Positions 10,281 through 19,703 of a DNA stretch of 64,000 nt are shown here, one piece after another (position 1 is the stretch's first letter; each line of letters begins with the position of its first letter). This DNA is from DASRDU01 sp046331565. GTDB lineage: Bacteria > Acidobacteriota > Blastocatellia > RBC074. The stretch is taken from NCBI GenBank assembly GCA_046331565.1, contig JAXLQP010000001.1, forward strand, positions 1,488,001 through 1,552,000, written 5' to 3'. The notes beneath the pieces are model-generated. The model was not told where the DNA came from. It was given only the letters and a program-made list of their open reading frames with translations, and did not search any database. The position numbers and the translations under genes are program-made.

Positions 10281-10366
10281 AATGGAACGCGGATGAAACT
10301 GATATGACGGATCAAAGGCCGATGATCTGTCCTGATCCGTCACAGCCGTGCCATCCGCGTTCCATT
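10281..10366. repeat. Palindrome of the AACGCGGATG type between ATPase and permease genes
   Basis: AATGGAACGCGGATG and TGACGGATCA on the left pair with TGATCCGTCA and CATCCGCGTTCCATT on the right. The hairpin occupies the only gap in the ABC gene pair and could alter the ratio of the two products. Confidence 0.75.
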
Positions 10367-10379
10367 CAGACATTCACTT

Positions 10380-12941
10380 ATGTTCACTCAACTCGCTTAC
10401 ATCACGTGGCAGCAGTGGCGTCAGCACAAGCTGCGCACGGCTTTGACACTGCTCGGCATTGCGCTTGGCGTGGCGGTCTTCTTTGCCGTGCGCACGGCCA
10501 ATCTGACGCTGGTGAATTCGCTGACTGTGACGATTGAAAAGCTCGCGGGCAAAGCCACGCTGCAAATTGTCGCGGGCGAAACCGGTTTTCCTGAAAACAT
10601 CTGGGACACGGTGCGCGACACGCCCGGCGTCAAAGTCGCCGAACCCGCCATTGAAGTCATTGCCAACACGGCCTTCGCTGACGAAGGCAACCTGCTGATC
10701 GTCGGCGTTGACATGCTCGGTGACAGTGAACTGCGCGAATATCAGTTTGACGAGTCGCAGAGCGAAATCGGTGATCCGCTCGTCACGCTCGCGCAGCCTG
10801 ATTCGATTCTGGTTTCACGCGGCTTTGCTGAAAAGCACAATCTGAAGGAAGGCGACAGGCTGCCGCTCTTTACCTCGCAGGGCAGAAAAGAATTCACCAT
10901 TCGCGGCGTTTTCAAGCCGACCGGAGTTGGTGAAGTCTTCGGCGGTCAGGTCGCGGTGATGGATGTTTTCAACGCGCAGTTTGTTTTCAATCGCGGCAGG
11001 AACTTTGATCGCATTGACCTGATGAACAAATCCGATGTGCCGGTGGCAGAGTTGAAAAAACGATTGCGCGAACGCCTGCCTGCCGGAATCGAAGTCACTG
11101 AACCATCAGCGCGCGGCCAGGGCATCGAAAATGCAATTTCAGCGATGAAGATCGGCTTCACCGTCGCCAGTTTCATTGCCCTGCTCGTCGGCGTATTCAT
11201 CATCTTCAATACCTTCAGCATCTCGGTCAATCAGCGATGGAAGGAGATCGGCATTCTGCGCGCGCTCGGCGTTGAGCGGCCAAACGTGCAGCGCATGTTT
11301 TTACTTGAAGCCGTGCTGATGGGCCTGATCGGTTCGGCCATCGGCATAGTGATGGGTTTTTATCTGGCCATTGGCGCAGAGCGGGTGATGAGTCAGGTTG
11401 CGGCTTCGGTCTTTGGTTACATTTCAACTCAGCAGCCGCCTGTCTTCAGGCGCGATTACGCACTGACTTCGTTTGCGATTGGCGTGGCAGCTTCGGTGAT
11501 TGCGGCGTGGCTGCCTGCGCGGGCGGCTTCGCTGCTCAACCCGGTGCTCGCGCTGCACAACATTGAAACACGACAAAGCGAAACGCTGCTCGGCGGGCCG
11601 CGACTCACCTTTGGCATTCTGCTCGTCACGACCGGATTTCTGCTGACCGCCTTTGCTCCGGCGCGGGCCGGAATGTTCGGGCAGTTCGCGTATTCGCTGC
11701 TGATGACGCTCGGCCTGATCGTGCTGCTGCCGAAACTGAGTGAATGGACGGCGCGCCTGCTGCGTCCGCTGATGGATCGGCTCTTTGGTTCCGAAGGCGT
11801 GCTGGCGGTTGATTCAATGATTCAGTCGCCGCGCCGCACTTCGGCCACAGTGGGCGCGCTGATGATCGGGCTGATGTTCGTCTTTTCGACCGGAGCTTAC
11901 GTGCAAAGCTATCAGCGCACCGTTTCGCGCTGGATGGATCGGATGATCAATTCGGACATCATCATTTCAGCCTCTGAAATGGCGCGCTCAAGAACGTGGC
12001 ACTTCAGCGAAGACATTACGCAGAAGGTCGCCGCTGTGCCTGGCATCAGCCGCGTCGAACAGGCGCGCTTTACCTTTGTGCCGTATGCCGACGATTCAGT
12101 CGCGCTGGTGTCGCTCGAAATGGACGGCTGGTTTGCCCGCGTGCGCGATGTGATCGAAGGCAACAGCGAAGCGCAGGCGCGCGAACTGATGGTCAAAGGC
12201 GCAGGCGTGCTGGTCGCGCGCAATTTCGTCAGCCGCTACAACCTGGGCGTGGGCGATCATCTCAGAATGATGACGCCGACCGGAGAATTTGATCGCCCGA
12301 TTGTCGGCATCATCGAAGATTACACTTCAGAAAAAGGCTCGATCTTTATGGATCGTGAGCTGTACAAAAAATACTGGCGCGACGCGGCGGTGGATATGAT
12401 TGAAATCAATCTGAAACCCGGCGCTGACCTGCCCACCGTCAGAAACGCCGTGCAGCAGGCCATCAAGGGACAGCAGCGCGCCTTCATTTACACAAACGCC
12501 GAATACAAAGCCTGGGTGATGAATCTGATCAATGGCTTTTTTGTGCTGAATTACATGCAGATGTTTGTGGCGATTCTGATTGCCGCGCTCGGCATCATCA
12601 ACACGCTGATCATTTCGGTGTCAGAACGCAAACGCGAATTCGGCGTAATTCGCGCCATCGGTGGCCTGCGCGGCCAGATTCGCCGGATGGTGCTGCTCGA
12701 AGCCGTCGCCATCGCCATCATCGGCGTCATCACCGGAGCCTTGTGCGGTGCGTTGCAAACATTCTTTCTCGTTCGCACTGCCGCCACGATGATCGGCGGT
12801 TACACGATTCCGTTTCACTTCTCGCTGCCGCTCGTGCTGATTGCGCTGCCGGTAGTGCTGATCATCGCGCTCGCCGCCGCGTGGTGGCCTGCGCGCAAAG
12901 CCGTCAGCCTGCGCGTCGTTGAAGCGATTGGTTATGAGTAG
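10380..12941 (+). CDS. ABC transporter permease with two FtsX domains
   Basis: An 853-residue permease. An N-terminal membrane helix (about 20-42) is followed by a periplasmic MacB_PCD-like domain, a first FtsX block (about 260-400), a middle set of helices (about 410-460), a second periplasmic domain and a second FtsX block (about 720-840). The duplicated arrangement resembles large LolCE/YbbP-like permeases in which both halves are fused in one chain. Conserved features such as NQRWKEIGILRALG and SERKREFGVIRAIGG mark the coupling regions to the ATPase. Substrate is not evident; the LolA-like neighbour suggests lipoproteins or lipids. Confidence 0.92.
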   Translation: MFTQLAYITWQQWRQHKLRTALTLLGIALGVAVFFAVRTANLTLVNSLTVTIEKLAGKATLQIVAGETGFPENIWDTVRDTPGVKVAEPAIEVIANTAFADEGNLLIVGVDMLGDSELREYQFDESQSEIGDPLVTLAQPDSILVSRGFAEKHNLKEGDRLPLFTSQGRKEFTIRGVFKPTGVGEVFGGQVAVMDVFNAQFVFNRGRNFDRIDLMNKSDVPVAELKKRLRERLPAGIEVTEPSARGQGIENAISAMKIGFTVASFIALLVGVFIIFNTFSISVNQRWKEIGILRALGVERPNVQRMFLLEAVLMGLIGSAIGIVMGFYLAIGAERVMSQVAASVFGYISTQQPPVFRRDYALTSFAIGVAASVIAAWLPARAASLLNPVLALHNIETRQSETLLGGPRLTFGILLVTTGFLLTAFAPARAGMFGQFAYSLLMTLGLIVLLPKLSEWTARLLRPLMDRLFGSEGVLAVDSMIQSPRRTSATVGALMIGLMFVFSTGAYVQSYQRTVSRWMDRMINSDIIISASEMARSRTWHFSEDITQKVAAVPGISRVEQARFTFVPYADDSVALVSLEMDGWFARVRDVIEGNSEAQARELMVKGAGVLVARNFVSRYNLGVGDHLRMMTPTGEFDRPIVGIIEDYTSEKGSIFMDRELYKKYWRDAAVDMIEINLKPGADLPTVRNAVQQAIKGQQRAFIYTNAEYKAWVMNLINGFFVLNYMQMFVAILIAALGIINTLIISVSERKREFGVIRAIGGLRGQIRRMVLLEAVAIAIIGVITGALCGALQTFFLVRTAATMIGGYTIPFHFSLPLVLIALPVVLIIALAAAWWPARKAVSLRVVEAIGYE

Positions 12942-13022
12942 AAAACAGCAATAGCTACATCTGCGCCGGTTGTTTTAGAATGAAGGCAGAATCAACAGCG
13001 TGGCTGAGAGGAGGTAATGATT

Positions 13023-13337
13023 ATGGTGTCCGATGAAGTGGGCCTGAAGTTGCACGACCGGGCGACGCGCGGGCAGACGCTGACGGCAGAGGAACAGGTG
13101 CTGCTTCAGGCCTGGTATGATGAAAAGAATCGGGAAGAGGCAGCACAACTCAATCTGTCAGCAACAACTGCGTCAGTAACAGAGCTTGAGGAACAGGTCA
13201 GAAAGGCCGAGCAACAGGCGCTGGAACTGATCAGGCAGAATCAGGCCATTGCCGCGCAGAATGAAGCGATCAGAGCCAACATTGCTTTGCTGCGCCGGAA
13301 GCTGGAAGAACGAACCTCAGCCCAGCCGGTCAGCTAA
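13023..13337 (+). CDS. Small coiled-coil protein, partner of the HNH protein (module 1)
   Basis: A 104-residue protein. The N-terminal half carries LTAEEQVLLQAWYDEKN; the rest is an Ala/Gln/Glu-rich coiled coil (about 50-98). ATG 13023 was chosen because AGGAGG (13009-13014) is eight bases away; the ATG at 13017 is too close. A possible -10 TAGAAT is at 12976-12981. It ends three bases before the HNH gene, which implies translational coupling. The LTA(E/D)E motif recurs in the small gene of module 2 (45548). I do not know a function; an antitoxin, immunity or specificity partner of the nuclease is an inference. Confidence 0.7.
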   Translation: MVSDEVGLKLHDRATRGQTLTAEEQVLLQAWYDEKNREEAAQLNLSATTASVTELEEQVRKAEQQALELIRQNQAIAAQNEAIRANIALLRRKLEERTSAQPVS

Positions 13338-13340
13338 ACC

Positions 13341-13889
13341 ATGCCCGTTTCAGCACAGACTCGCAACCAGGTACGCCAGCGGGCAGGATTCGCCTGCGAG
13401 TATTGCGGCGTCAGTGAAACAGATGTCGGCAGCGAACTGACAATTGATCATTTTCAACCGCAAAGCAAAGGCGGTGATGACCGTCTGGAAAACCTGATTT
13501 ACTGCTGTACCCGTTGCAATGAGTATAAAGGTTCTTACTGGCCTGAACAGCTTGATGAACAAACACTCTGGAATCCGCGGAATGAACCAGCCAGTCTGCA
13601 CTTTGTTGCCGATGAGAATGGCACTCTGAATCCGCTGACAAGCACTGGCGCATTGACCATTCGCCTGCTGCACCTCAATCGCCAGCCGCTGATTGATTAT
13701 CGCCTCAAAGCCAGACTCCAGTCCCGCCAGACTGAATTGCTCAACAGCTATCGGGGCTTCATGCAGCTCAGCGCCGACCTGCTGGCGCGACAGGCTGAGT
13801 TGCTCAACGAGCAGCAGGAAGTTTTGCTCAGGCAGCAGAGCCTGCTTGAGAAATTACTATCAATCCCGACGAACGACGAACATGAGTAA
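13341..13889 (+). CDS. HNH endonuclease-family protein (module 1)
   Basis: A 182-residue protein with a complete HNH core: CEYC zinc pair, the ELTIDHFQP catalytic/metal region and CTRCNEYKG. After the core come NPR, HF and LLHLNR blocks that also occur in the HNH protein of module 2, so both belong to one subfamily. The C-terminal third is a helical, Gln/Leu-rich coiled coil missing in module 2. Such short HNH proteins are frequent in cyanobacteria and acidobacteria and mostly uncharacterised. It overlaps the next gene by eight bases and interrupts an export operon. Confidence 0.88.
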   Translation: MPVSAQTRNQVRQRAGFACEYCGVSETDVGSELTIDHFQPQSKGGDDRLENLIYCCTRCNEYKGSYWPEQLDEQTLWNPRNEPASLHFVADENGTLNPLTSTGALTIRLLHLNRQPLIDYRLKARLQSRQTELLNSYRGFMQLSADLLARQAELLNEQQEVLLRQQSLLEKLLSIPTNDEHE

Positions 13890-14694
13890 CGAATCCATGT
13901 GCTTCAACCTGGCCCTTACCGGCAAAGCTGCCATCGCGCTTTGTCTTCTGCTGATCTGTCAGTCAGGCATTGCCGCCTCATCTGATCCACGCCAGGTGAT
14001 GGAAGGCGTGTACAAACAGGATGCGAGCCGTGACGCGACCTGGCGGGCAATGATGGAAACGACCGATAAAAAAGGCACGGTGCGGAAAAAGAAATTCACT
14101 TTTCGCCGCCTCGGTTCGCTTGGCAACAGCAAAACGCTGGTGCGCTTCACCGATCCGGCAGAGGTGCGCGGCGTCGGGCTGCTGTCGCTCAACCAGGCGG
14201 GCAGCAGCGACCGGCAGTGGATGTACACTCCGGCGATTCAGCGCGTCCGTCGCATCGCGCCGCAGGAACGCAACCGCCGTTTCCTCGGCACCGATTTCAC
14301 CAACGAGGATATGGCCGAGCGCGTGCTGGATGATTTCACTTACAAACTCATCAGCGAAGGCGAAATGATGGACGGGCACAAAACATACAAGATCGAAGCC
14401 CGCCCGGTTTCGCCGGATCGTTCGCAATACAGCATGGTTTATCTGTGGGTTCCGGTGGATGTGCCTTACGTCATTTACGCGCAGATGTATGATGAAAAGG
14501 GGCAGCGCATCCGCGAATATCACGCCTCTCAGCTTGAGAAAGTTTCAGGCATCTGGATCGCAAAGCGCGTTGAAATCAGCACGCCGAACGAAGGCACAAA
14601 GACGGTGATGGTGATCGAAGAAGTGAAATTCAACACGGGACTCAAAGAAGACTTGTTCACACAGCAGGCGCTCGAAAAGCCGGATGTGTTCTGA
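13882..14694 (+). CDS. LolA-like outer membrane lipoprotein-sorting protein
   Basis: A 270-residue secreted protein with a signal peptide (hydrophobic stretch AAIALCLLLICQSGIAA) and the LolA-like fold family (PF17131 type) shown by VRFTDPAEVRGVGLL, WMYTPAIQRVRRIAP and FLGTDFTNEDM. Members act with FtsX-type permeases in moving lipoproteins or lipids to the outer membrane. ATG 13882 overlaps the HNH stop; ATG 13897 is an alternative start. Before insertion of the HNH module it would have followed the permease directly, and an outer-membrane protein comes next. Confidence 0.85.
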   Translation: MSNESMCFNLALTGKAAIALCLLLICQSGIAASSDPRQVMEGVYKQDASRDATWRAMMETTDKKGTVRKKKFTFRRLGSLGNSKTLVRFTDPAEVRGVGLLSLNQAGSSDRQWMYTPAIQRVRRIAPQERNRRFLGTDFTNEDMAERVLDDFTYKLISEGEMMDGHKTYKIEARPVSPDRSQYSMVYLWVPVDVPYVIYAQMYDEKGQRIREYHASQLEKVSGIWIAKRVEISTPNEGTKTVMVIEEVKFNTGLKEDLFTQQALEKPDVF

Positions 14695-14716
14695 CCCGAA
14701 ACCTGTGACGACTTCC

Positions 14717-14893
14717 CTTTTCCATTAGCCCGGCGATGCATCGCCGGGGAAACGATGCACCAGTTTATTCCAGCCCGATCCATCGGGTTTTGCACACAGC
14801 TTCAGCTCAAGCCATCCATGAAGCCCGATGAATCGGGCTGGAATGACGCATTGCCTTGTCCCCCGGCGATGCATCGCCGGGCTAATGGAAAAG
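14717..14893. repeat. Nested palindromic repeat element, 177 bp
   Basis: Outer arms (14717-14747 and 14862-14893) each hold the perfect 18-bp palindrome CCGGCGATGCATCGCCGG and end in CTTTTCCATTAG or its complement. Inner arms (14767-14790 and 14821-14844) hold ATTCCAGCCCGAT and its complement. The layout is that of a small non-coding mobile or REP-like element. Its right end supplies the likely start codon of the next gene. Confidence 0.8.
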
Positions 14894-16239
14894 AGCTTGT
14901 ATACTCGTTAGTGTTCGCGTTCCTTTTCTTTCCGGCTGCACTGTTTGCTCAGACGCCATCCGAAAATACGAATATCTCGCAGAACTCTGATTCTCAAACC
15001 GCCTCGCGCTGGCAATGGTCGTTCACGCTGCGCAATCGCACGGGCTTGCGGCTTGATGAACCGCGCGTGCTGCAAATGTCGCGGACGATGCTCGATGCAA
15101 AGGGCATCTGCAAACTCAGCGACAACTGGAAGCTGACGCTTGAAGCGCGGGCGCACATTGATCCGGTCGAACGCCTGGGTTATCCGCACAAGGTCTGGAT
15201 TGATCCGCGCCAGGCACTGCTTGACGGCAAAGTCGGCAAGGTTGATTTGAAACTTGGTCTGCAACAGATCGTCTGGGGTCAGGCTGACGGGCTGCGCGTG
15301 CTGGATGTCATCAATCCGCTCGATTACCGCGAGTTTATTCTTGAAGACTTCATTGATTCGCGCCGCCCGCTGTGGGCTGTGCGCGCTGATCTGCCGGTGG
15401 GCAAAGGTTCAGTTCAACTGGTCTTTATTCCATACTTCGCGCCGGGCCGACTGCCTGCGGGCAATGATCAATTCAGCCTGGGGCCGGGCTTCGGGCTGGG
15501 ACTGCTGAATGCAGCGCGCAATGAACAGACGATGCAGCCGCAGTTCATCATTCGCACTCTGCCGACGCAGCGCCCGGCCTATCAGTTGAAGGCGAGCCAG
15601 GCCGGAGCGCGTTACAGTCGCAGCATCGGCAAGTGGGATCTGACGGCGAACTATTTTTACGGCTGGGAAGACACGCCGACGCTGTCTCTCAATCAGGTGC
15701 AACCGGCATCACCATTGCCGATTCTGCTCTTTGCGCCGCGCTATGATCGCCGCGAAGTCATCGGCGCAACCGCGACCAATAACTTCGGCCCGGTCGTGCT
15801 GCGTCTCGAAGCCGGATGGAATCGCAACAAGCCTGTGGCCGTGAAATCAGGTTCAGCGACGGGCTTTGAAAGGCACGGTCAGTTTTCGAGTGTGGTTGGT
15901 GTTGATTACTCGCCGCGTGAATGGCTGTGGCTGAGCGGGCAGTATTTTCTCTCGTTCACTTCCGCGCCTGAACGCAATCTGCTCTTCCCCCGCTACAATC
16001 ATCTGGCGTCGTTTTATGTGCGCACAAACTTCTTCCGTGACACTTTCAGACCTGAACTCTTTGTGCTGACCGGACTGAATCAGCGTGAATACATGCTTCG
16101 CCCGCGCCTCGTCAAAACCATCGGTGATCACTGGAGTGTTGGCGCAGGCGCTGATTTTCTGGGCGGTCGGGCAAACAATATCTTCGGTTACTTCGATTCG
16201 CGTGATCGCGCTGTGATTGAACTGAAGTGGATGAAGTGA
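14869..16239 (+). CDS. Outer-membrane beta-barrel protein (DUF1302-like)
   Basis: A predicted 456-residue protein with a signal peptide (VYSLVFAFLFFPAALFA, cleavage after the next Ala/Gln region) and a mature part of alternating aromatic/polar strands, typical of porin-like barrels, resembling DUF1302 proteins that accompany LolA-like and RND/FtsX exporters. The most plausible ATG (14869) lies inside the right arm of the palindromic element, which then encodes the basic n-region MHRRANGKE; GTG 14911 is an alternative. No Shine-Dalgarno is clear for either. It would form the outer-membrane end of the export system. Confidence 0.75.
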   Translation: MHRRANGKELVYSLVFAFLFFPAALFAQTPSENTNISQNSDSQTASRWQWSFTLRNRTGLRLDEPRVLQMSRTMLDAKGICKLSDNWKLTLEARAHIDPVERLGYPHKVWIDPRQALLDGKVGKVDLKLGLQQIVWGQADGLRVLDVINPLDYREFILEDFIDSRRPLWAVRADLPVGKGSVQLVFIPYFAPGRLPAGNDQFSLGPGFGLGLLNAARNEQTMQPQFIIRTLPTQRPAYQLKASQAGARYSRSIGKWDLTANYFYGWEDTPTLSLNQVQPASPLPILLFAPRYDRREVIGATATNNFGPVVLRLEAGWNRNKPVAVKSGSATGFERHGQFSSVVGVDYSPREWLWLSGQYFLSFTSAPERNLLFPRYNHLASFYVRTNFFRDTFRPELFVLTGLNQREYMLRPRLVKTIGDHWSVGAGADFLGGRANNIFGYFDSRDRAVIELKWMK

Positions 16240-16312
16240 GGCGCTGGCATCAGTGCGGCTTTCAGTGTAAATTCTCTCCCGCTTTTCCTTGCCTGAAATT
16301 TCGGAGACATCT

Positions 16313-18166
16313 ATGAAAACCGCAATCGGAACATCTGTTCTGACAGCTCTGCTTCTTTTCACGGCCTCGACTGCGCTGGCTCAGGCAAAGCTGCTCGCGC
16401 TTTATCCCGACAATCCGCATTACTTTTTATTTCGCGGCAAACCGACCGTGCTGATTACTTCGGGCGAACATTACGGTGCAGTGCTGAACCCTGATTTTGA
16501 TTATGTGAAGTATCTCGACACGCTGCGGCGCGACGGGATGAATCTGACGCGCACCTTTACCGGTGCGGCCTATGTCGAACCGCAGGGCGCATTCAATATT
16601 GTGAAGAACACGCTCGCGCCCGCGCCGAATCGCTTTCTTGCGCCCTGGGCACGCAGCGCAACTCCCGGCTATGCCAACGGCGGCAACAAATTTGATCTGG
16701 ACAAGTGGGACGAGAATTACTTCAAACGCTTTCGTGATTTCGTTGCGCAGGCTTCAGCGCGCGGCGTCATTGTTGAGGTCAATCTGTTCTGCCCGTATTA
16801 CGGCGACGCGCAGTGGAAGCTCTCGCCATTCAACGTGACAAACAACGTCAATGGTCTCGGCAATCTCGCCTCGCGCCGCGACGCTTACACAATGGACAGA
16901 CACGGCGGGCTGCTCGCTTATCAGGAAAAGTTTGTGCGCCGCCTCGTCAGCGAACTGAAAGGCTTCGACAACATCTATTACGAAGTCTGCAATGAACCAT
17001 GGGCCGACGATGTGAAGCCCGAATGGCAGCGGCACATCGTTGATGTCATCGTGGATGCTGAAAAAGATTTCGCTGAAAAGCATCTGATTTCACTCAATGT
17101 CAGCAACTATGCCGAGCGTGTGCAGCCGCTGCATCCGGCGGTTTCGATCTTCAACTTTCATTACGCCACACCGCCCGACACAGTTGAGTGGAACTATCAC
17201 CTCAACAAGGTCATCGGTGACAACGAAACGGGCTTTCGCGGCACTGATGACAAACCTTACCGGATGGAAGGATGGGATTTCATCGTTGCGGGCGGCGGGC
17301 TGTACAACAATCTGGATTATTCCTTCACAACCGACACTGAAGATGGTTCGCACATTCCGCGCGATCCGACGCCGGGCGGCGGCACTCAGGCGTTACGACA
17401 GCAACTCAGAGTGCTGCGCGATTTCATCAACAGCTTCGAGTTCGTCAGAATGAAGCCGGACAATTCCATCATCAAAGGCGGCGTGCCTGAAGGCTGCACG
17501 GCGCGGGCGCTGGTTGAAGCAGGTCGCGCTTATGCAATCTATCTGCGCCCGATCAGCCACACGCAGTTTTCAGCGCGCTGGACGGGGCTGATTGAACCGA
17601 AGCAGTCGGAAGATTACACGTTTTACACGATGTCGAATGACGGCGTGCGCCTGTGGATTGGCGATCAGCTTGTCATCAGTAACTGGACAGATCACTCGAA
17701 CACCGAAGACAAAGGCACGATCAGACTTGAAGCCGGAAGGAAATACCCGATCAAAGTCGAATACTTTTACGCCCGGGGCTGGGGGCAGATGAGCCTGAGC
17801 TGGTCGAGCGCAAGTCAGTCAAAGCAGATCGTGCCTGCTCAGAATTTTTCACAGCCTGGCGGCGGTCAGGGTTTGCAGGCTGAATACTTCAGCGGCATCG
17901 AACTGAAAACGCCGCTGCTCACGCGCACCGAAGCTGATCTGAATCAGATGTGGGGCACGAGCTTTTCACCATTTACGCGCCCGCCATCATCCGCCGCAGC
18001 CCTGCAGGTTGAACTGCCTGCCGGTTCATATCGCGCTGAATGGATTGACCCGCTCAGCGGTAAAACAGCAAAGACTGAAAATTTCAAACACACAGGCGGC
18101 ACGCGCAATCTGACCGCGCCTGCCTTCACTGATGACATTGCCTTACGAATCAGACAAACGAAATGA
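16313..18166 (+). CDS. Secreted glycoside hydrolase-like protein with inserted PA14 region
   Basis: A 617-residue secreted protein (signal peptide ending STALAQA). Residues about 25-375 form a TIM-barrel hydrolase of the GH5/DUF4038-like kind with the acid/base motif YYEVCNEPW (E228). The C-terminal beta domain (ARALVEAGRAYAIYL ... LPAGSYRAEWIDPLSGK) resembles the putative collagen-binding domain that follows such barrels, but it is split by about 140 residues of PA14 sequence (413-553), whose halves appear in swapped order. GGAG precedes the ATG. Likely acts on extracellular polysaccharide; the exact substrate cannot be predicted. Confidence 0.82.
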   Translation: MKTAIGTSVLTALLLFTASTALAQAKLLALYPDNPHYFLFRGKPTVLITSGEHYGAVLNPDFDYVKYLDTLRRDGMNLTRTFTGAAYVEPQGAFNIVKNTLAPAPNRFLAPWARSATPGYANGGNKFDLDKWDENYFKRFRDFVAQASARGVIVEVNLFCPYYGDAQWKLSPFNVTNNVNGLGNLASRRDAYTMDRHGGLLAYQEKFVRRLVSELKGFDNIYYEVCNEPWADDVKPEWQRHIVDVIVDAEKDFAEKHLISLNVSNYAERVQPLHPAVSIFNFHYATPPDTVEWNYHLNKVIGDNETGFRGTDDKPYRMEGWDFIVAGGGLYNNLDYSFTTDTEDGSHIPRDPTPGGGTQALRQQLRVLRDFINSFEFVRMKPDNSIIKGGVPEGCTARALVEAGRAYAIYLRPISHTQFSARWTGLIEPKQSEDYTFYTMSNDGVRLWIGDQLVISNWTDHSNTEDKGTIRLEAGRKYPIKVEYFYARGWGQMSLSWSSASQSKQIVPAQNFSQPGGGQGLQAEYFSGIELKTPLLTRTEADLNQMWGTSFSPFTRPPSSAAALQVELPAGSYRAEWIDPLSGKTAKTENFKHTGGTRNLTAPAFTDDIALRIRQTK

Positions 18167-18172
18167 CTCTAT

Positions 18173-18239
18173 TCACCGCAAAGAAGCAAAGGCCACAAAG
18201 CCGACTGACGTTCTTTGTGTTCTTTGCTTCTTTGCGTTG
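18173..18239. repeat. CGCAAAGAAGCAAAG-type palindrome
   Basis: TCACCGCAAAGAAGCAAAG and CCACAAAG (to 18200) pair with CTTTGTG and CTTTGCTTCTTTGCG (18213-18239). A half copy recurs at 19622-19652. It may terminate the hydrolase transcript. Confidence 0.75.
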
Positions 18240-18288
18240 AGATTCTTTCTGCCCCATATTCGAAACAATTATCCTGACGGAGCCACCG

Positions 18289-19605
18289 ATGAAAACACTC
18301 ACCCGCTTGATGCTTCAACTTGTCATTTTCGCCCTGCTCATTCAGCCTGTTCCGGCGCAAAGCCTGCCGATTGCGCAGCCGCAGGAAGTCGGGCTTTCAC
18401 CGGGCCGACTGCAACGGCTCGATCAGGCAATGCAGGCTTATGTTGATCTGAAACGCCTGCCTGGCGCGGTCACGCTGGTTGCGCGCAAGGGCCGCATCGC
18501 ACACCTGCGGGCTTACGGGATGATGGACATTGAAGCGAATAAGATCATGCGCACCGACAGCATCTTTCGCATTGCTTCAATGTCAAAGGCCATCACCAGC
18601 GTTGCCATCATGATGCTGCACGAAGAAGGCAGACTGCTGCTCAACGATCCGCTGTCAAAGTATCTGCCTGAGTTTCAGAACGCGCAGGTGCTGGTTCCGA
18701 ACAACGGCAGGGATGCGAACGACGCCGCGCCTTACAAACTGGTTCCGGCTAAACGCCCGATCACGATTCATCATCTGCTGACACACACTTCAGGCATCAG
18801 CTACAAATTTGCCGGTAAGAAATATCTGGCCGACCTGTATCGCCAGGCCGGTGTTTCCGATGGTTTGTCGCAGACCGAAGGCACGCTGGCGCAGAATGTC
18901 TGGAAGATTGCGAAACAGCCGCTGCGCAGCCAGCCTGGCGAGGAATGGGAATACGGCCTGTCAACCGATGTGCTGGGCCGCGTGGTCGAGGTGGCGTCGG
19001 GCATGAACTTCGCTGATTTTCTGGAGCAGCGTATCTTCAAACCGCTCGGCATGAACGACACTTATTTCTTTCTGCCGCCGGAAAAGGTTGCGCGGCTGGC
19101 CGCTGTTTACCGGCCCGTCAGCAAAGAAAACGGCGGGCTGGAAAAATACGGCGACAAACCTTATGACATCGGGCCGCTGACTTTTTCAGCAAGCTATCCT
19201 TACTCCGGCCCGATGAGTTATTACTCCGGCGGCGCGGGGCTGGTTTCGACGGCGACTGATTACTGGCGCTTTTTGCAGATGACGCTCAACGGCGGCGAAC
19301 TGAACGGCGTGCGCCTGCTCAGTCGCAAAAGCATTGAACTGATGACCGCAGGCGTGGTCAGTATGGGCAATCCTGATGATGCTTATAAATTCGGGCTGGG
19401 CTTTTCAGTCCGGCAGGAACTCGGCAGGGCGCGGCGGCTCGGTTCAGTCGGTGAATACAACTGGGGCGGCTTCTTTCACACAGCCTTTTTCGTTGATCCG
19501 AAGGAAGACCTCGTCGCCATTCTGCTGACGCAGCTTTATCCGGCTGGTGATCTCGACGATCAGGAGAAATTCAGAACACTGGTTTACCAGTCAATCGTGG
19601 AGTGA
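18289..19605 (+). CDS. Secreted serine hydrolase, beta-lactamase/PBP4* family
   Basis: A 438-residue protein of the class C beta-lactamase-like (PF00144) family with a signal peptide ending PVPAQS. The nucleophile motif SMSK gives S97 and K100; WEYGLSTD supplies the tyrosine motif region. The family includes esterases and D-amino-acid peptidases as well as beta-lactamases, and most non-AmpC members like this one are esterases or peptidases. CGGAG stands at suitable distance before the ATG. It is one of four consecutive plus-strand hydrolases, separated by palindromes, so each may be transcribed on its own. Confidence 0.88.
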   Translation: MKTLTRLMLQLVIFALLIQPVPAQSLPIAQPQEVGLSPGRLQRLDQAMQAYVDLKRLPGAVTLVARKGRIAHLRAYGMMDIEANKIMRTDSIFRIASMSKAITSVAIMMLHEEGRLLLNDPLSKYLPEFQNAQVLVPNNGRDANDAAPYKLVPAKRPITIHHLLTHTSGISYKFAGKKYLADLYRQAGVSDGLSQTEGTLAQNVWKIAKQPLRSQPGEEWEYGLSTDVLGRVVEVASGMNFADFLEQRIFKPLGMNDTYFFLPPEKVARLAAVYRPVSKENGGLEKYGDKPYDIGPLTFSASYPYSGPMSYYSGGAGLVSTATDYWRFLQMTLNGGELNGVRLLSRKSIELMTAGVVSMGNPDDAYKFGLGFSVRQELGRARRLGSVGEYNWGGFFHTAFFVDPKEDLVAILLTQLYPAGDLDDQEKFRTLVYQSIVE

Positions 19606-19703
19606 AGGTTACAAAACAGATTTCAACCGCAAAGAAGCAAAGAACACAAAGAAAGCCTGAATCAGAGCATACGAACCTGAGACATTGAGTAAAAGATGTG
19701 ACA

